A stretch of DNA of 64,000 nt from Desulfobacillus sp041396245 (GTDB lineage: Bacteria > Pseudomonadota > Gammaproteobacteria > Burkholderiales > Rhodocyclaceae). Shown piece after piece: positions 9,153 through 17,429 of this stretch. The translations under genes and the position numbers were made by a program. The notes under the pieces were generated by a model. That model was not told the origin of the DNA, did no database searches, and was given only the letters and a program-made list of their open reading frames with translations. The stretch lies in contig JAWKYW010000014.1 of NCBI GenBank assembly GCA_041396245.1, forward strand, positions 1-64,000. Direction: 5' to 3'. The stretch's first letter is position 1. Each line of letters begins with the position of its first letter.

Positions 9153-9635
9153 ATGAGCACGAAACCCACCGTCACACTGGACATGAGCGGCCTGTCCTGC
9201 CCGGCGCCGCTGATCGGCGCCAAGCGAATCGTCGATGACATGGAGATCGGCCAGACCATGCTGCTGATCTCCGACTGCCCCGGCACCCCCGACGACCTGA
9301 TCGCCTGGGCGCGGCAGACCGGCAACGATGTCGCCGTCAAGGAGAAGCTGGAAGGCGACCGCACCGCCTACCTCGTCACCCGCGGCAGCGGCCGCAAGGC
9401 GGCGCCGAAGGCCAACGTCACGCTCGACATGCGCGGCGCCACCTGCCCCGGCCCGATCCTCGAGGCGAAGAAGGTGCTCGACGGCATGAAGCCGGGCGAG
9501 GTCCTCATGCTGGCGAGCAACTGCCCCGGCACGCCCGCCGACATCGAGGCCTGGGTGAACAACACGCCGCTCGAACTGGTCGACCGCATCGAGGTCGCCC
9601 GCGGCGCCTTCGAGTTCTATCTGCGCAAGAAGTGA
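9153..9635 (+). CDS. tandem TusA-domain sulfurtransferase
   Basis: This 160-residue protein is made of two TusA domains. The first has the CPxP signature at Cys16 (LSCPAPLIGAKR), the second at Cys98 (ATCPGPILEAKK). Each domain also has a second Cys in a matching position (DCPGTPDD, NCPGTPAD). TusA family proteins carry persulfide sulfur, and in sulfur oxidisers TusA feeds DsrEFH. A two-domain form could hold or hand over two sulfur atoms. ATG at 9153 has a GAGAGGGGAG ribosome site just upstream. The next gene starts 31 bases later. Confidence 0.9.
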   Translation: MSTKPTVTLDMSGLSCPAPLIGAKRIVDDMEIGQTMLLISDCPGTPDDLIAWARQTGNDVAVKEKLEGDRTAYLVTRGSGRKAAPKANVTLDMRGATCPGPILEAKKVLDGMKPGEVLMLASNCPGTPADIEAWVNNTPLELVDRIEVARGAFEFYLRKK

Positions 9636-9666
9636 TTTTCATCGAACCTGTCAGGAGAATGGAGCA

Positions 9667-9999
9667 ATGGGCTATACCATCAACGGCGAGGACAAGGAAA
9701 CCGACGCCGACGGCTACCTGGTCGAACCGGACTTCAGCGAGGAGGCGGTGCAGGTCATCGCCGCGGCCGAAGGCGTCGCGCTGACCGACGACCACTGGAA
9801 GATCATCAACTACTTCCGCGACAAGTACCGCGAGGACGGCCACACGCCGAACTTCCGCAACTTCATGAAGGACATTGTCGAGCTGATGCCGGAGGCCGAT
9901 TCGAAGCTCATGTACGACCTCTTCCCCAAGGACGGCCCGGCCAAGCAGGCGGTGAAGATCGCCGGCCTGCCCAAGCCCTTCGGCAAGGCCGGCTACTGA
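9667..9999 (+). CDS. DsrC/TusE-family protein lacking both cysteines (1)
   Basis: This protein has 110 residues, the exact DsrC length, and is clearly DsrC-like throughout (DADGYL near the start, LTDDHWKIINYFRDKY, LYDLFPKDGPAKQA). The C-terminal arm reads KQAVKIAGLPKPFGKAGY, so the internal Cys is Val and the penultimate Cys is absent. It cannot carry sulfur as DsrC does. Cys-free homologues are known in sulfur bacteria and have been suggested to be regulators or binding partners. It overlaps the next gene by 1 base (TGATG). Confidence 0.9.
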   Translation: MGYTINGEDKETDADGYLVEPDFSEEAVQVIAAAEGVALTDDHWKIINYFRDKYREDGHTPNFRNFMKDIVELMPEADSKLMYDLFPKDGPAKQAVKIAGLPKPFGKAGY

Positions 10000-10364
10000 T
10001 GGGCGACGCTTACCGTGACACCCCCGCGCGCGAGATGGTGGTCGACGGGCGCGGCATCCCGGTCGATTCCGAAGGCTACCTGATCGACCTCGACGACTGG
10101 TCGGAGGACTTCGCCCGCGCCCTGGCGCAGGAGGAGGGGCTCGCGCTGACCGACGAGCACTGGCAGGTGATCCGCTTCATCCGCGACTACCACGCCGAGC
10201 ACCGCGTGCAGCCGCAGGTGCGCGTCATGATCACCCATTTCACCGGAAAGTGGGGCAAGGAGAAGGGCAGCAACCACTACCTGCACGAGCTCTTCCCGCG
10301 CGGCGGACCGCAGAAGCAGGGCAACCGCCTCGCCGGCATCCGCCGTACCAAGGGCGAACATTGA
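9999..10364 (+). CDS. DsrC/TusE-family protein lacking both cysteines (2)
   Basis: This 121-residue DsrC-family protein has a short N-terminal extension and an altered tail ending KQGNRLAGIRRTKGEH. The core SEGYLIDLDDWSEDFARALA and LTDEHWQVIRFIRDYH is conserved, but neither functional cysteine remains and the arm is basic. It begins within the stop codon of its paralogue. Two divergent, Cys-less paralogues made together suggest a heteromeric or competing partner of DsrEFH or DsrMK. That is inference. Confidence 0.88.
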   Translation: MGDAYRDTPAREMVVDGRGIPVDSEGYLIDLDDWSEDFARALAQEEGLALTDEHWQVIRFIRDYHAEHRVQPQVRVMITHFTGKWGKEKGSNHYLHELFPRGGPQKQGNRLAGIRRTKGEH

Positions 10365-10374
10365 GAACCATTAA

Positions 10375-10442
10375 CCACAGAGACACAGAGGCACAGAGGA
10401 AAACTTTGTGACGCATTTCTCTGTGCCTCTGTGTCTCTGTGG
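10375..10442. repeat. long perfect hairpin repeat (CACAGAG family)
   Basis: Two perfectly complementary 24-base arms (10375-10398 and 10419-10442), each three CACAGAG-like units, flank a 20-base loop. The same kind of element follows hybC at 45699, and variants lie at 4087 and 30014. It would form a very stable hairpin after the second DsrC-like gene. It is not followed by a T-run, so it is better described as a dispersed repeat than as a classic terminator. Confidence 0.85.
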
Positions 10443-10505
10443 TGAAAGGTTTTCGTGGCCATTCGCATAAGAAGCCGCTTCCATGCCGGCGGGCGCGAAC
10501 GCACG

Positions 10506-11063
10506 ATGGCGGAGCTCGCCAGCGTCGTCGCCATGCTGTCGTGGAAGCTTGCCGTCGCATCCATCCAGCGCATGCGCGAGGCGAAGTTCGACATCGACCT
10601 CGGCCAGCCTTACTTCGACTACGTCGTCGAGACCATGGCCTTCCACGCCCACTACGCCGACCGCGTCGCCTTCGGCAAGCTGGAGGCGGAGCAGCGCGGC
10701 GAATTCACCACCGCCCTGGCGCGGCGCATGGCCGAGGCCATCGAGGACAATGCCGACATGCTGCTGGCGGCGACCGAGCCGGGCGCCTGCGGCAGGCGCT
10801 TCCTCGAGGTCTTCAATGCCGCCGGCGCCGACTATGCCGACTATTCCTGCGACGAGAATGGTCCGGATTTCGGCTTCCGCCGCGCCTATGCCGCGCGCGT
10901 GCGCGAAGGCATGCCGGAGAAGGACAGGAACTGGGTGTACGACCAGGTCATGGAGATCGAGGCGCCGGAAGGCGTGCAGGCGATCAGGAAGACGCTCGAC
11001 GGTCTTTTCGGCGGCGGCGAGCGGCCTTCGCGCCGCGCACGCGAAGGCGTTTCCGGAGAATGA
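10506..11063 (+). CDS. uncharacterised protein of the dsr-linked cluster
   Basis: This roughly 185-residue soluble protein is rich in helix (MAELASVVAMLSWKLAVASI at the start). It has an aromatic, acidic middle (YFDYVVETMAFHAHYADRVA) and ends in a charged Gly/Arg tail. ATG at 10506 is chosen; a GTG at 10455 would add 17 residues that reach toward the hairpin repeat. The stop overlaps the start of the dioxygenase gene (ATGA), implying co-translation. I do not recognise the family. Confidence 0.7.
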   Translation: MAELASVVAMLSWKLAVASIQRMREAKFDIDLGQPYFDYVVETMAFHAHYADRVAFGKLEAEQRGEFTTALARRMAEAIEDNADMLLAATEPGACGRRFLEVFNAAGADYADYSCDENGPDFGFRRAYAARVREGMPEKDRNWVYDQVMEIEAPEGVQAIRKTLDGLFGGGERPSRRAREGVSGE

Positions 11064-11965
11064 TTCCCGCCCACTTCGATCTCGATAACGCCGCCGCCTA
11101 CGCCGCCTACGCCGCCTGGCGCGAGGCCAAGCTGGCCGCCCATCCGCGCCGCCTCGAAGACCTGCTGGTCGAAATCGCCGATCCGCGCAGGCTGACTTCT
11201 GCCGAGAAGGAAGCGCTGCTGGCGCGCTGCGCCGTCGCCAACATGGCGCTCTACGCCTCGGGCACCGGCACCGACCCGGACAAGGATATCCCGCGCCTGC
11301 TCAGCCGCCAGCTCGGCCTGCTCAACCTCGACGCCAACCGCCTCGCCGACGACGACGGCATCTCGCCGCTGGCGGTGGCGCCGGCCGGCACGCGCACCGA
11401 GTTCATCCCCTACACCGACCGCGGCATCAAGTGGCATACCGACGGCTACTACAACACCCTCGAGCGGCAGGTGCGCGGCCTGCTGCTGCATTGCGTGCAG
11501 AGCGCCGAATCCGGCGGCGAAAACCAGTTGATGGACCACGAGATCGCCTACATCCTGCTGCGCGACGAGAATCCCGACCACATCCGCGCCTTCATGGCGC
11601 CGGACGCCATGACCATCCCGCCGCGGCTGGAGGAGGGCGAAGTGGCGCGTGCGGCCCAGGCCGGCCCGGTATTCAGCGTCTATCCGGACGGCTACCTGCA
11701 CATGCGCTACACGGCGCGCACGGTGAGCATCGAGTGGAAGGACGACGCCCGCACGCGCGCCGCCGTCGCCGCGCTGGATCGCCTCCTCGCCGACGCGGAC
11801 AGCCCGTACGTCTTCCGCGGCCGCCTCGAGCCGGGCATGGGGCTGGTCAGCAACAACGTCCTGCACGACCGCGCCGCCTTCGCCGATTCGGACACGCAAA
11901 AGCGCCTGCTCTACCGCGCCCGCTACTACGACCGCATCGTGGATTCGCCGCCCCGCGGCGACTGA
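11060..11965 (+). CDS. TauD/TfdA-like Fe(II)/2-oxoglutarate dioxygenase
   Basis: This 301-residue protein has the facial triad of the TauD/TfdA superfamily: His126 and Asp128 in KWHTDGYYN and a distal His269 in NNVLHDRAAF. Arginines near 280-290 (LLYRARYYDR) could bind 2-oxoglutarate. Such enzymes hydroxylate small substrates; some release sulfite from sulfonates, which would suit a sulfur cluster. The substrate cannot be read from sequence. It is coupled to the gene before it and 7 bases before the next. Confidence 0.85.
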   Translation: MIPAHFDLDNAAAYAAYAAWREAKLAAHPRRLEDLLVEIADPRRLTSAEKEALLARCAVANMALYASGTGTDPDKDIPRLLSRQLGLLNLDANRLADDDGISPLAVAPAGTRTEFIPYTDRGIKWHTDGYYNTLERQVRGLLLHCVQSAESGGENQLMDHEIAYILLRDENPDHIRAFMAPDAMTIPPRLEEGEVARAAQAGPVFSVYPDGYLHMRYTARTVSIEWKDDARTRAAVAALDRLLADADSPYVFRGRLEPGMGLVSNNVLHDRAAFADSDTQKRLLYRARYYDRIVDSPPRGD

Positions 11966-11972
11966 CTTCTCC

Positions 11973-13136
11973 ATGCAGTCGGCACCGCGCGAAATCGTCA
12001 CGCCCTACCGGCCGATTCCGCTCGAGGTGCCGGAGGGCATGAAGCCCAACGAGTTCTTCAACTCGGCCGAGAACCTCGCCGACCTGGTGCACAACAACGG
12101 CCTGCTGGCGAATCCGGAAGGGCTGCTGTTCTACCGCAAGGCGATCGGCCACTCCAACCTGTTCGACGGCTCGATCATCTACGACACCTCGCAGAAGATC
12201 CTCGACCCGCTCGGCCGGCCGGTGCGGCGCACCCAGGTGCCGGAGCCGGTGCGACGCGTCTGGAACCGCATGAACGCGATCGCCATTGCCTTCATGCTCG
12301 AGCGCCATCCCGATCCGGCGCGCCACCTGGTCCTCGCCGGCGAAGCCAGCCTCGACGCCACCTGGCCGCTGACCGCCCCCGGCGTGCCCTCGATCCGCAT
12401 GCTGCACAACCACTTCATCGTCTTCGACAAGGACGACCTCGCCGCCGCCGCCCATGCCGACCCCGACAACCCCAACCTCACCGACGGCGGCCAGCACTCG
12501 CTCTTCCAGACCCACATGCGCGAGGCCTACCGCGCCTTCTTCGCCGGACTCGAGCTCAGGCTGCTGGCGCCGTGCGAGCGCGGCGAATGCCGCCTGGCGC
12601 TCACCGGCTACCCGCAGGGCCTGCCAAGCTGGGAGGTGAAGGGCGGCGCGGCGGGACTGGCCGAGGTGCGCTTCTGGCACGAATACGACACCCTGCTGAA
12701 GGGCTTCCTCGACTTCTACCGCACGTTCTTCAGCCAGGTGTCGACGCGCAACGCGCCGATGCTGCCCGACCTGCATTTCCCGGCGCTGGTGGAAGAGCGG
12801 CTGCTCTTCGACAACGATTTCCTGAAGACGGCGAAGATGGTGCGCGACCGCTGCATCAAGGACGCCCGCTACGCCAACGCCATCCGCTGGCAGCCCGCCT
12901 TCAAGCAGCTCATCTACCGCAACGACGCGGGCCAGCTCATCGTCACGATCAGCCAGAATTCCATCGGCAACGCCATCACGGAACTCCTCGGCGTGGTGGT
13001 GAAGCGCGTGCCGGACGCCGACGCCTATGCGCGCGCCGAGCCGCAGCTGCTGGAGCAGTTGCTCGAAGTGCGCCGGCGCTTCATCGAGGCGGATCTGGGC
13101 GAGGGCATCGCCACGCCCTTCTGGCCGGCGCGGTAA
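11973..13136 (+). CDS. uncharacterised 387-residue protein downstream of the dioxygenase
   Basis: The product is soluble with no signal peptide. Notable segments are LVHNNGLLANPEGLLFYRKA, a His-rich IRMLHNHFIVFDKDD near residue 145, and QLIVTISQNSIGNAITELLG near 320. The HNH-type motif recalls metal or nucleotide-binding folds such as the HIT/GalT superfamily, but I cannot assign it. It starts 7 bases after the dioxygenase stop and is the last gene of the divergent cluster; the next gene is convergent with a 1-base gap. Confidence 0.75.
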   Translation: MQSAPREIVTPYRPIPLEVPEGMKPNEFFNSAENLADLVHNNGLLANPEGLLFYRKAIGHSNLFDGSIIYDTSQKILDPLGRPVRRTQVPEPVRRVWNRMNAIAIAFMLERHPDPARHLVLAGEASLDATWPLTAPGVPSIRMLHNHFIVFDKDDLAAAAHADPDNPNLTDGGQHSLFQTHMREAYRAFFAGLELRLLAPCERGECRLALTGYPQGLPSWEVKGGAAGLAEVRFWHEYDTLLKGFLDFYRTFFSQVSTRNAPMLPDLHFPALVEERLLFDNDFLKTAKMVRDRCIKDARYANAIRWQPAFKQLIYRNDAGQLIVTISQNSIGNAITELLGVVVKRVPDADAYARAEPQLLEQLLEVRRRFIEADLGEGIATPFWPAR

Positions 13137-13137
13137 C

Positions 13138-13905
13138 TCAGGTCAGACAATCCTTCAGCGTTGCGACGGCGTAGCCGGCGGCTTCGAGTCCTTCGCGCAG
13201 CCTTCTCGCCGTCGCCACCGCCTCGGCATTGTCGCCATGCACGCAGACGCTGCCCGCCCGCACCGGCAGCCGTTGCCCGTTCACGCTGACGATTGAACCT
13301 TCTTCCAGCATGCGCAGCACGTGGGCGAGCGACGCTTCCGCGCCGTGGACCATGGCGTCCGGCCGGCTGCGCGGCACCAGCTGGCCGTCGTCGAGATAGG
13401 CGCGGTCGGCGAAGAGTTCCTCGACCACCGGGAGGCCCGCTTCGCGTCCGGCCACGGCGAGCTGCGACAGCGCCGGCGCCAGCAGGATGAGCGAGGCGTC
13501 GAAGGCGGCGACGGCGCGGCATACCGTGCGCGCCAGTTCCGGCTCGGCGCAGGCGGCGTTGTTGAGCGCGCCGTGCGGCTTGGCGTGGGCGAGCCGCATT
13601 CCCTCGGCCTGCGCCAGGCCGGCGAGCGCGCCGATCTGGTAGAGAATCGCCGCCTCCAGTTCATCCGGCGCCATGTCCATGCGGCGGCGGCCGAAGCCCT
13701 GCAGGTCGGGATAGGCCACATGCGCGCCGATGCCGACGCCGCGTGCCTTCGCCAGCCGCAGCGTGCGTCGCATCACGAGCGGGTCGCCGGCATGGAAGCC
13801 GCAGGCGATGTTGGCCGAGGAGACGATGGCGAGCAGTTCCGCGTCCGCGCCCATGCTCCAGGCGCCGAAGCTTTCGCCGAGGTCGGCATTGAGGTCGATC
13901 TTCAT
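13138..13905 (-). CDS. pxpA: 5-oxoprolinase subunit PxpA (LamB/YcsF family)
   Basis: PxpA is one of three proteins of the bacterial ATP-dependent 5-oxoprolinase PxpABC, which opens pyroglutamate to L-glutamate. The 255-residue protein has the family hallmarks: MKIDLNADLGESFG at the start, SANIACGFHAGDP near 30 and LAHAKPHGALNN near 110. ATG at 13905 overlaps the pxpC stop by 4 bases; a longer frame upstream lies inside pxpC. It is the last gene of the pxpBCA operon. Confidence 0.95.
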   Translation of the reverse strand: MKIDLNADLGESFGAWSMGADAELLAIVSSANIACGFHAGDPLVMRRTLRLAKARGVGIGAHVAYPDLQGFGRRRMDMAPDELEAAILYQIGALAGLAQAEGMRLAHAKPHGALNNAACAEPELARTVCRAVAAFDASLILLAPALSQLAVAGREAGLPVVEELFADRAYLDDGQLVPRSRPDAMVHGAEASLAHVLRMLEEGSIVSVNGQRLPVRAGSVCVHGDNAEAVATARRLREGLEAAGYAVATLKDCLT

Positions 13906-14936
13906 GGTTCCCCCGAATAATACGCGCCGCTGATCAGGTTGGCCGAATACAGCGCCGCCTCGTCGAGGCCGCCGGCCGGTGCGTACGGCGCGATGCCCTC
14001 GATCCACGCGGCCAGCCGCGCTTGCTGCGCGCGCAGGGCGGCGGCGGCCTCTTCGCGGCGGATGCAGGCAAAGCGCAGCGTGTCGCCCGGCAGCAGATGA
14101 GCGAGGCGCGGCAGGTCGGCGCGGATCGCCGTGGCGATCTTCGGGTAGCCGCCGACCGTCTGGCAGTCGGCCAGCAGCAGGATCGGCCGGCCGTCGGGCG
14201 GCACCTGGAGGGCGCCGGGCGCGACGCCGTCCGAGATTATTTCATCGCCGAAGCGATCGTCGTGCAGGAGCGGCGGCCCTTCGAGCCGCAGACCCATGCG
14301 GTCGGCTTCGCGGCTGACGCGGAATGTCTGCTCGACCAGCGCGCGCCGCGCCTCCGCCGTGAAATGATCGTCCTGCGGGCCGGGCAGCAGGCGGATCGGG
14401 CCGTCAGCATGCGCGAAGGCCGACTGGCGCCGTTCGCTGCCCGCGGCCTGAGCGGCGCCGACGGGCAGGCGGTCGCCGGCGGCCAGCGTGCGGCCATCAA
14501 GGCCGCCCATGCCGGCGCGCAGGTGGGTGGCGCGGCTGCCGAGCAGCGGCGGCGTGTCGATGCCGCCGGCAATGGCAAGGTAGGCGATGCCGCCGCGCAC
14601 GGTGCCGATCCTCAGCTCCTCGCCATCCTCCAGCGTCAGGCTCTGCCACGGGCGAAAAGTCAGCTTCCCCGGGGCGGCGCGCATTACTTCACCCTCGGCC
14701 GCTCCGGCCAGCGCCACGCGCAGGCGGCCGCCCACGACGCGCAGCCGCGGCCCGGCCAGGCGCAACTCCAGTGCGGCGGCACCCGGCGCGTTGCCGACCA
14801 GCGCATTGGCGCAGGCGAGCCAGAGCGGGTCGAGCGCGCCGGAGAGGGCGATGCCGAAACGGCGAAAGCCGGGGCGGCCGGCGTCCTGCACTGTCGTGCC
14901 GAGGCCGCCGTCGACGACTTCGATCACTGCGGCCAT
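13902..14936 (-). CDS. pxpC: 5-oxoprolinase subunit PxpC (biotin-dependent carboxyltransferase-like)
   Basis: PxpC (KipA/YbgK family) works with PxpB, and the pair resembles the two halves of the urea amidolyase carboxyltransferase domain. The 344 residues include VVDGGLGTTVQDAGRPGFRR at the N terminus and DGVAPGALQVPPDGRPILLL in the C-terminal third, both typical. It overlaps pxpB by 13 bases and pxpA by 4 bases, so the three subunits are made together. Confidence 0.95.
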   Translation of the reverse strand: MAAVIEVVDGGLGTTVQDAGRPGFRRFGIALSGALDPLWLACANALVGNAPGAAALELRLAGPRLRVVGGRLRVALAGAAEGEVMRAAPGKLTFRPWQSLTLEDGEELRIGTVRGGIAYLAIAGGIDTPPLLGSRATHLRAGMGGLDGRTLAAGDRLPVGAAQAAGSERRQSAFAHADGPIRLLPGPQDDHFTAEARRALVEQTFRVSREADRMGLRLEGPPLLHDDRFGDEIISDGVAPGALQVPPDGRPILLLADCQTVGGYPKIATAIRADLPRLAHLLPGDTLRFACIRREEAAAALRAQQARLAAWIEGIAPYAPAGGLDEAALYSANLISGAYYSGEP

Positions 14937-15655
14937 GGTGCTTCCGGCGCGACGAGGAAGCGGGCGCGGTCAAGGCGGGCCTCGCGCTCCAGCCGGGCGA
15001 AAGCGGCGGCCTCGACCGCCTGCCACATCACCTCGTCGCCGGGCGCGAAGAGGGCCGGCGCGTCGGCGTCGTCCGGATCGAAGAGTTCCAGCGGCGTGCG
15101 GCCGATCAGGCGCCAACCGCCCGGGCTGGCGAAGGGGTAGATGGCGGCGAGCGTGCCGGTCACCGCCAGGCTGCGCGCGGGCACGGTCTTGCGCGGCGTC
15201 GCCAGGCGCGGCATGGCGAGGGCCTCGGGCAGTCCGCCCATATAAGGAAAGCCCGGCATGAAGCCGAGCATGTAAACACGGAACACCGTGGCGCACATGC
15301 GCGCCACCACGGCTTCTTCGCTCAGTCTGGCGTGCTGCGCCAGCGCCGCGAGATCCGGCCCGGCCTCGCTGCCGAAAAGGACGGGGATGCGCCAGCGCCG
15401 CCCCGCGACGGCGGCGGCGGGCGCGCCGGCTGCGATCTCCAGCAGGCGTTCGCCGAGCCTGTCGGCTTGCGGCAAGAGCGGATCGAAATGCACCGTGCAG
15501 GAGCGGAACGTCGGCACCCACTCGATCACGCCCGGCAGCGCCGCCCGTTCCAGGGCCTGCGCGAAGCCCATCACGCGGGCATGCAGGGCGGGGTCGACGG
15601 CGTCGCCGAACTCGACGGTCCATGCCGCGTCGCCGAGAGGCAGAAGCCTGGGCAT
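14924..15655 (-). CDS. pxpB: 5-oxoprolinase subunit PxpB (KipI family)
   Basis: This is the 243-residue PxpB subunit. The KipI-family signatures are LLPLGDAAWTVEFGD at the start, YMLGFMPGFPYMGGLPE near residue 140 and SPGGWRLIGRTPLELFDP near 190. It is the first enzyme gene of pxpBCA and starts 4 bases after the regulator gene stop. Subunits B and C are thought to activate and hydrolyse the lactam that PxpA binds. Confidence 0.95.
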   Translation of the reverse strand: MPRLLPLGDAAWTVEFGDAVDPALHARVMGFAQALERAALPGVIEWVPTFRSCTVHFDPLLPQADRLGERLLEIAAGAPAAAVAGRRWRIPVLFGSEAGPDLAALAQHARLSEEAVVARMCATVFRVYMLGFMPGFPYMGGLPEALAMPRLATPRKTVPARSLAVTGTLAAIYPFASPGGWRLIGRTPLELFDPDDADAPALFAPGDEVMWQAVEAAAFARLEREARLDRARFLVAPEAPWPQ

Positions 15656-15659
15656 GCGA

Positions 15660-16223
15660 TCAGAAGGAAGTCGCCGCGCGCGCCGCCTGGTCGTAGCGGC
15701 CGGACAGCGTGCGCAGCACGCGCGCCAGTTCGGCCAGGCGCCGGTTTTCCTCCTCGGCGCCCGAGAAGCCGGGCATCAGACAGGCCTCGCGCACCTCGCG
15801 GTAGCGCAGGCACAATGCCGCGCCCTCGCGCGTGGTGGCAAAGAACACCTCCTTGCCGCGCTTGTTTCCGCCGACCAGCCCGGCGGCGGCGAGCTTCTTC
15901 AGCGAATACGAGACGACATGGGTGTCCTCGATATTGAGCACGAAGCAGACGTCGGCCAGGCGTTTCTCGCGGTCGCGGTGGTTGACGTGGTGCAGCACCA
16001 GCACGTCGGTCGGCGTCATGTCCTTGTAGCCGGCGGCGGCCATGCAGCGGATCATCCAGCGGTCGAAGGCGTGACCGGCGATGATCATGCCGAACTCGAA
16101 CTCCGAGAGTTCGGGCGATTTCTCCGAGACGAGGTGCGAGGAGGAAACGATGCGCTGCGCCGCCTCGGCGAGGGACTTCGTCGCGGCGGGCGCGGATCGG
16201 GCAGGGCTGCGCTCGCGGGCCAT
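15660..16223 (-). CDS. MarR-type winged-helix regulator of the oxoproline/TRAP region
   Basis: This 187-residue protein has a winged-helix DNA-binding core (MTPTDVLVLHHVNHRDREKR, then DTHVVSYSLKKLAAAGLVGG and a wing KRGKEVFFATT). ATG at 16223 is preceded by AAAGGAG at a good distance, so it is preferred over the longer frame from 16274. It lies between pxpBCA, with which it is co-transcribed, and the divergent TRAP genes. The gap contains palindromes suited to a dimeric MarR protein, so it likely controls both directions in response to oxoproline or a related acid. Confidence 0.85.
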   Translation of the reverse strand: MARERSPARSAPAATKSLAEAAQRIVSSSHLVSEKSPELSEFEFGMIIAGHAFDRWMIRCMAAAGYKDMTPTDVLVLHHVNHRDREKRLADVCFVLNIEDTHVVSYSLKKLAAAGLVGGNKRGKEVFFATTREGAALCLRYREVREACLMPGFSGAEEENRRLAELARVLRTLSGRYDQAARAATSF

Positions 16224-16253
16224 GGCGGCTCCTTTCATGCGGGGTCGTCCGCA

Positions 16254-16314
16254 TTGTAAAAATGAAGTTGACAACGTGTCAATAAATTATTAACGTTTCG
16301 CACACGTTTTACAA
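16254..16314. promoter_or_regulatory. operator palindromes between the MarR gene and dctP
   Basis: A perfect inverted repeat TTGACA-ACG-TGTCAA lies at 16268-16282. An outer pair TTGTAAAA (16254-16261) and TTTTACAA (16307-16314) encloses it. The gap is unusually A/T-rich for this genome. These are plausible sites for the neighbouring MarR-type regulator and overlap the expected promoter positions for both genes. Confidence 0.65.
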
Positions 16315-16350
16315 CAAAACCCTTTCACCCGAACGACACGAGGAGGATTT

Positions 16351-17328
16351 ATGAAGCAGAGGAGCGTGATGTCGCTGCTGGCCGGAGCCGCCCTGGCGCT
16401 GGCCGCGTCCGGCGCCGCGGCGCAGACCAAATGGGACATGCCGACCGCCTACCCGGCGGCCAACTTCCACACCGAGAACATCCAGCAGTTCGCCGCCGAC
16501 GTCGACCGCGCGACGGGCGGCAAGCTGAAGATCACCGTGCATCCGGGCGGCTCGCTGTTCAAGGCCAACGAGATCAAGCGCGCCGTGCAGGGCGGCCAGG
16601 CGCAGATCGGGGAAGTGCTGATCTCCAACTTCTCCAACGAGGACGCCCTGTACGGCGTCGACACCATTCCCTTCCTCGCCACCAGCTACGCGGAGGCGAA
16701 GAAGTTGTGGGCCGCCTCGAAGGCCGCGACCGAATCGCGCCTGGCGAAGCAGGGCATCAAGGTGCTGTACTCCGTGCCGTGGCCGCCGCAGGGCATCTTC
16801 AGCGCCAAGCCGGTGAACGCCGCCGCCGATCTCAAGGGCGCCAAGTGGCGCGCCTACAATCCCAACACCAGCCGCATCGCCGAGCTGGTCGGCGCGCAGC
16901 CGGTGACCATCCAGGCCGCCGAACTGTCGCAGGCGCTGGCCACCGGTGCCGTCACCGCCTTCATCACCTCCGGCGCCACCGGCTACGACAGCAAGGTGTG
17001 GGAGCAGATCAAGTATTTCTACGACACCCAGGCCTGGCTGCCCAAGAACCTCATCATCGTCAGCCAGAAGGCGTTCGACGCCCTCGACAAGCCGGCGCAG
17101 GAGGCGGTGCTGAAGGCCGCCGCAGCGGCCGAGGCGCGCGGCTGGAAAACGAGCGAGGAGAAGACCAAGTTCTACCTCGATCAATTGGCCAAGAACGGCA
17201 TGAAGGTCGCGGCGCCCTCGGCGCAGCTGAAGGCCGACTTGAAGAAGGTCGGCGATGCCATGATCGCCGACTGGGTCAAGCAGGCCGGCGCCGACGGCAA
17301 GGCGGTGCTGGACGCGTTCCGCAAATAA
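16351..17328 (+). CDS. dctP: TRAP transporter substrate-binding protein DctP
   Basis: This is a periplasmic binding protein of 325 residues. A signal peptide occupies residues 1 to about 24 (LLAGAALALAASGAAAQ, cut after AAAQ or nearby). The DctP fold is evident (KITVHPGGSLFKANEIKRAV, VQGGQAQIGEVL, AYNPNTSRIAELVGAQPVTI with the arginine that usually grips the carboxylate). It is followed by DctQ and DctM and is divergent from the 5-oxoprolinase operon. Bordetella DctP6/DctP7 are known pyroglutamate binders, so pyroglutamate is the leading candidate ligand here. Confidence 0.93.
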   Translation: MKQRSVMSLLAGAALALAASGAAAQTKWDMPTAYPAANFHTENIQQFAADVDRATGGKLKITVHPGGSLFKANEIKRAVQGGQAQIGEVLISNFSNEDALYGVDTIPFLATSYAEAKKLWAASKAATESRLAKQGIKVLYSVPWPPQGIFSAKPVNAAADLKGAKWRAYNPNTSRIAELVGAQPVTIQAAELSQALATGAVTAFITSGATGYDSKVWEQIKYFYDTQAWLPKNLIIVSQKAFDALDKPAQEAVLKAAAAAEARGWKTSEEKTKFYLDQLAKNGMKVAAPSAQLKADLKKVGDAMIADWVKQAGADGKAVLDAFRK

Positions 17329-17339
17329 GGTACGCCGGG

Positions 17340-17386
17340 AATCCCCCCATCCCCCCTTTGACAAAGGGGGGGCGAGGGGGGATTTG
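17340..17386. repeat. CCCCCC/GGGGGG inverted repeat
   Basis: AATCCCCCCATCCCCCCTTT and its near complement face each other across a 3-base loop. The same class of repeat lies at 47803 and, in weaker form, at 47868. It separates dctP from dctQM and could lower expression of the membrane genes relative to the abundant binding protein. Confidence 0.75.
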
Positions 17387-17429
17387 ACGGCCTTCGGGCA
17401 GAATAGGCGCTCGATCAGGAGAAAAGCCC

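Noticed and set aside
10439..11059. Extended N terminus of the TauD-like protein (508 codons from 10439)
   Set aside because: The extra part overlaps a conserved-looking gene in another frame and is Arg-rich low-complexity; ATG at 11060 gives the family length.
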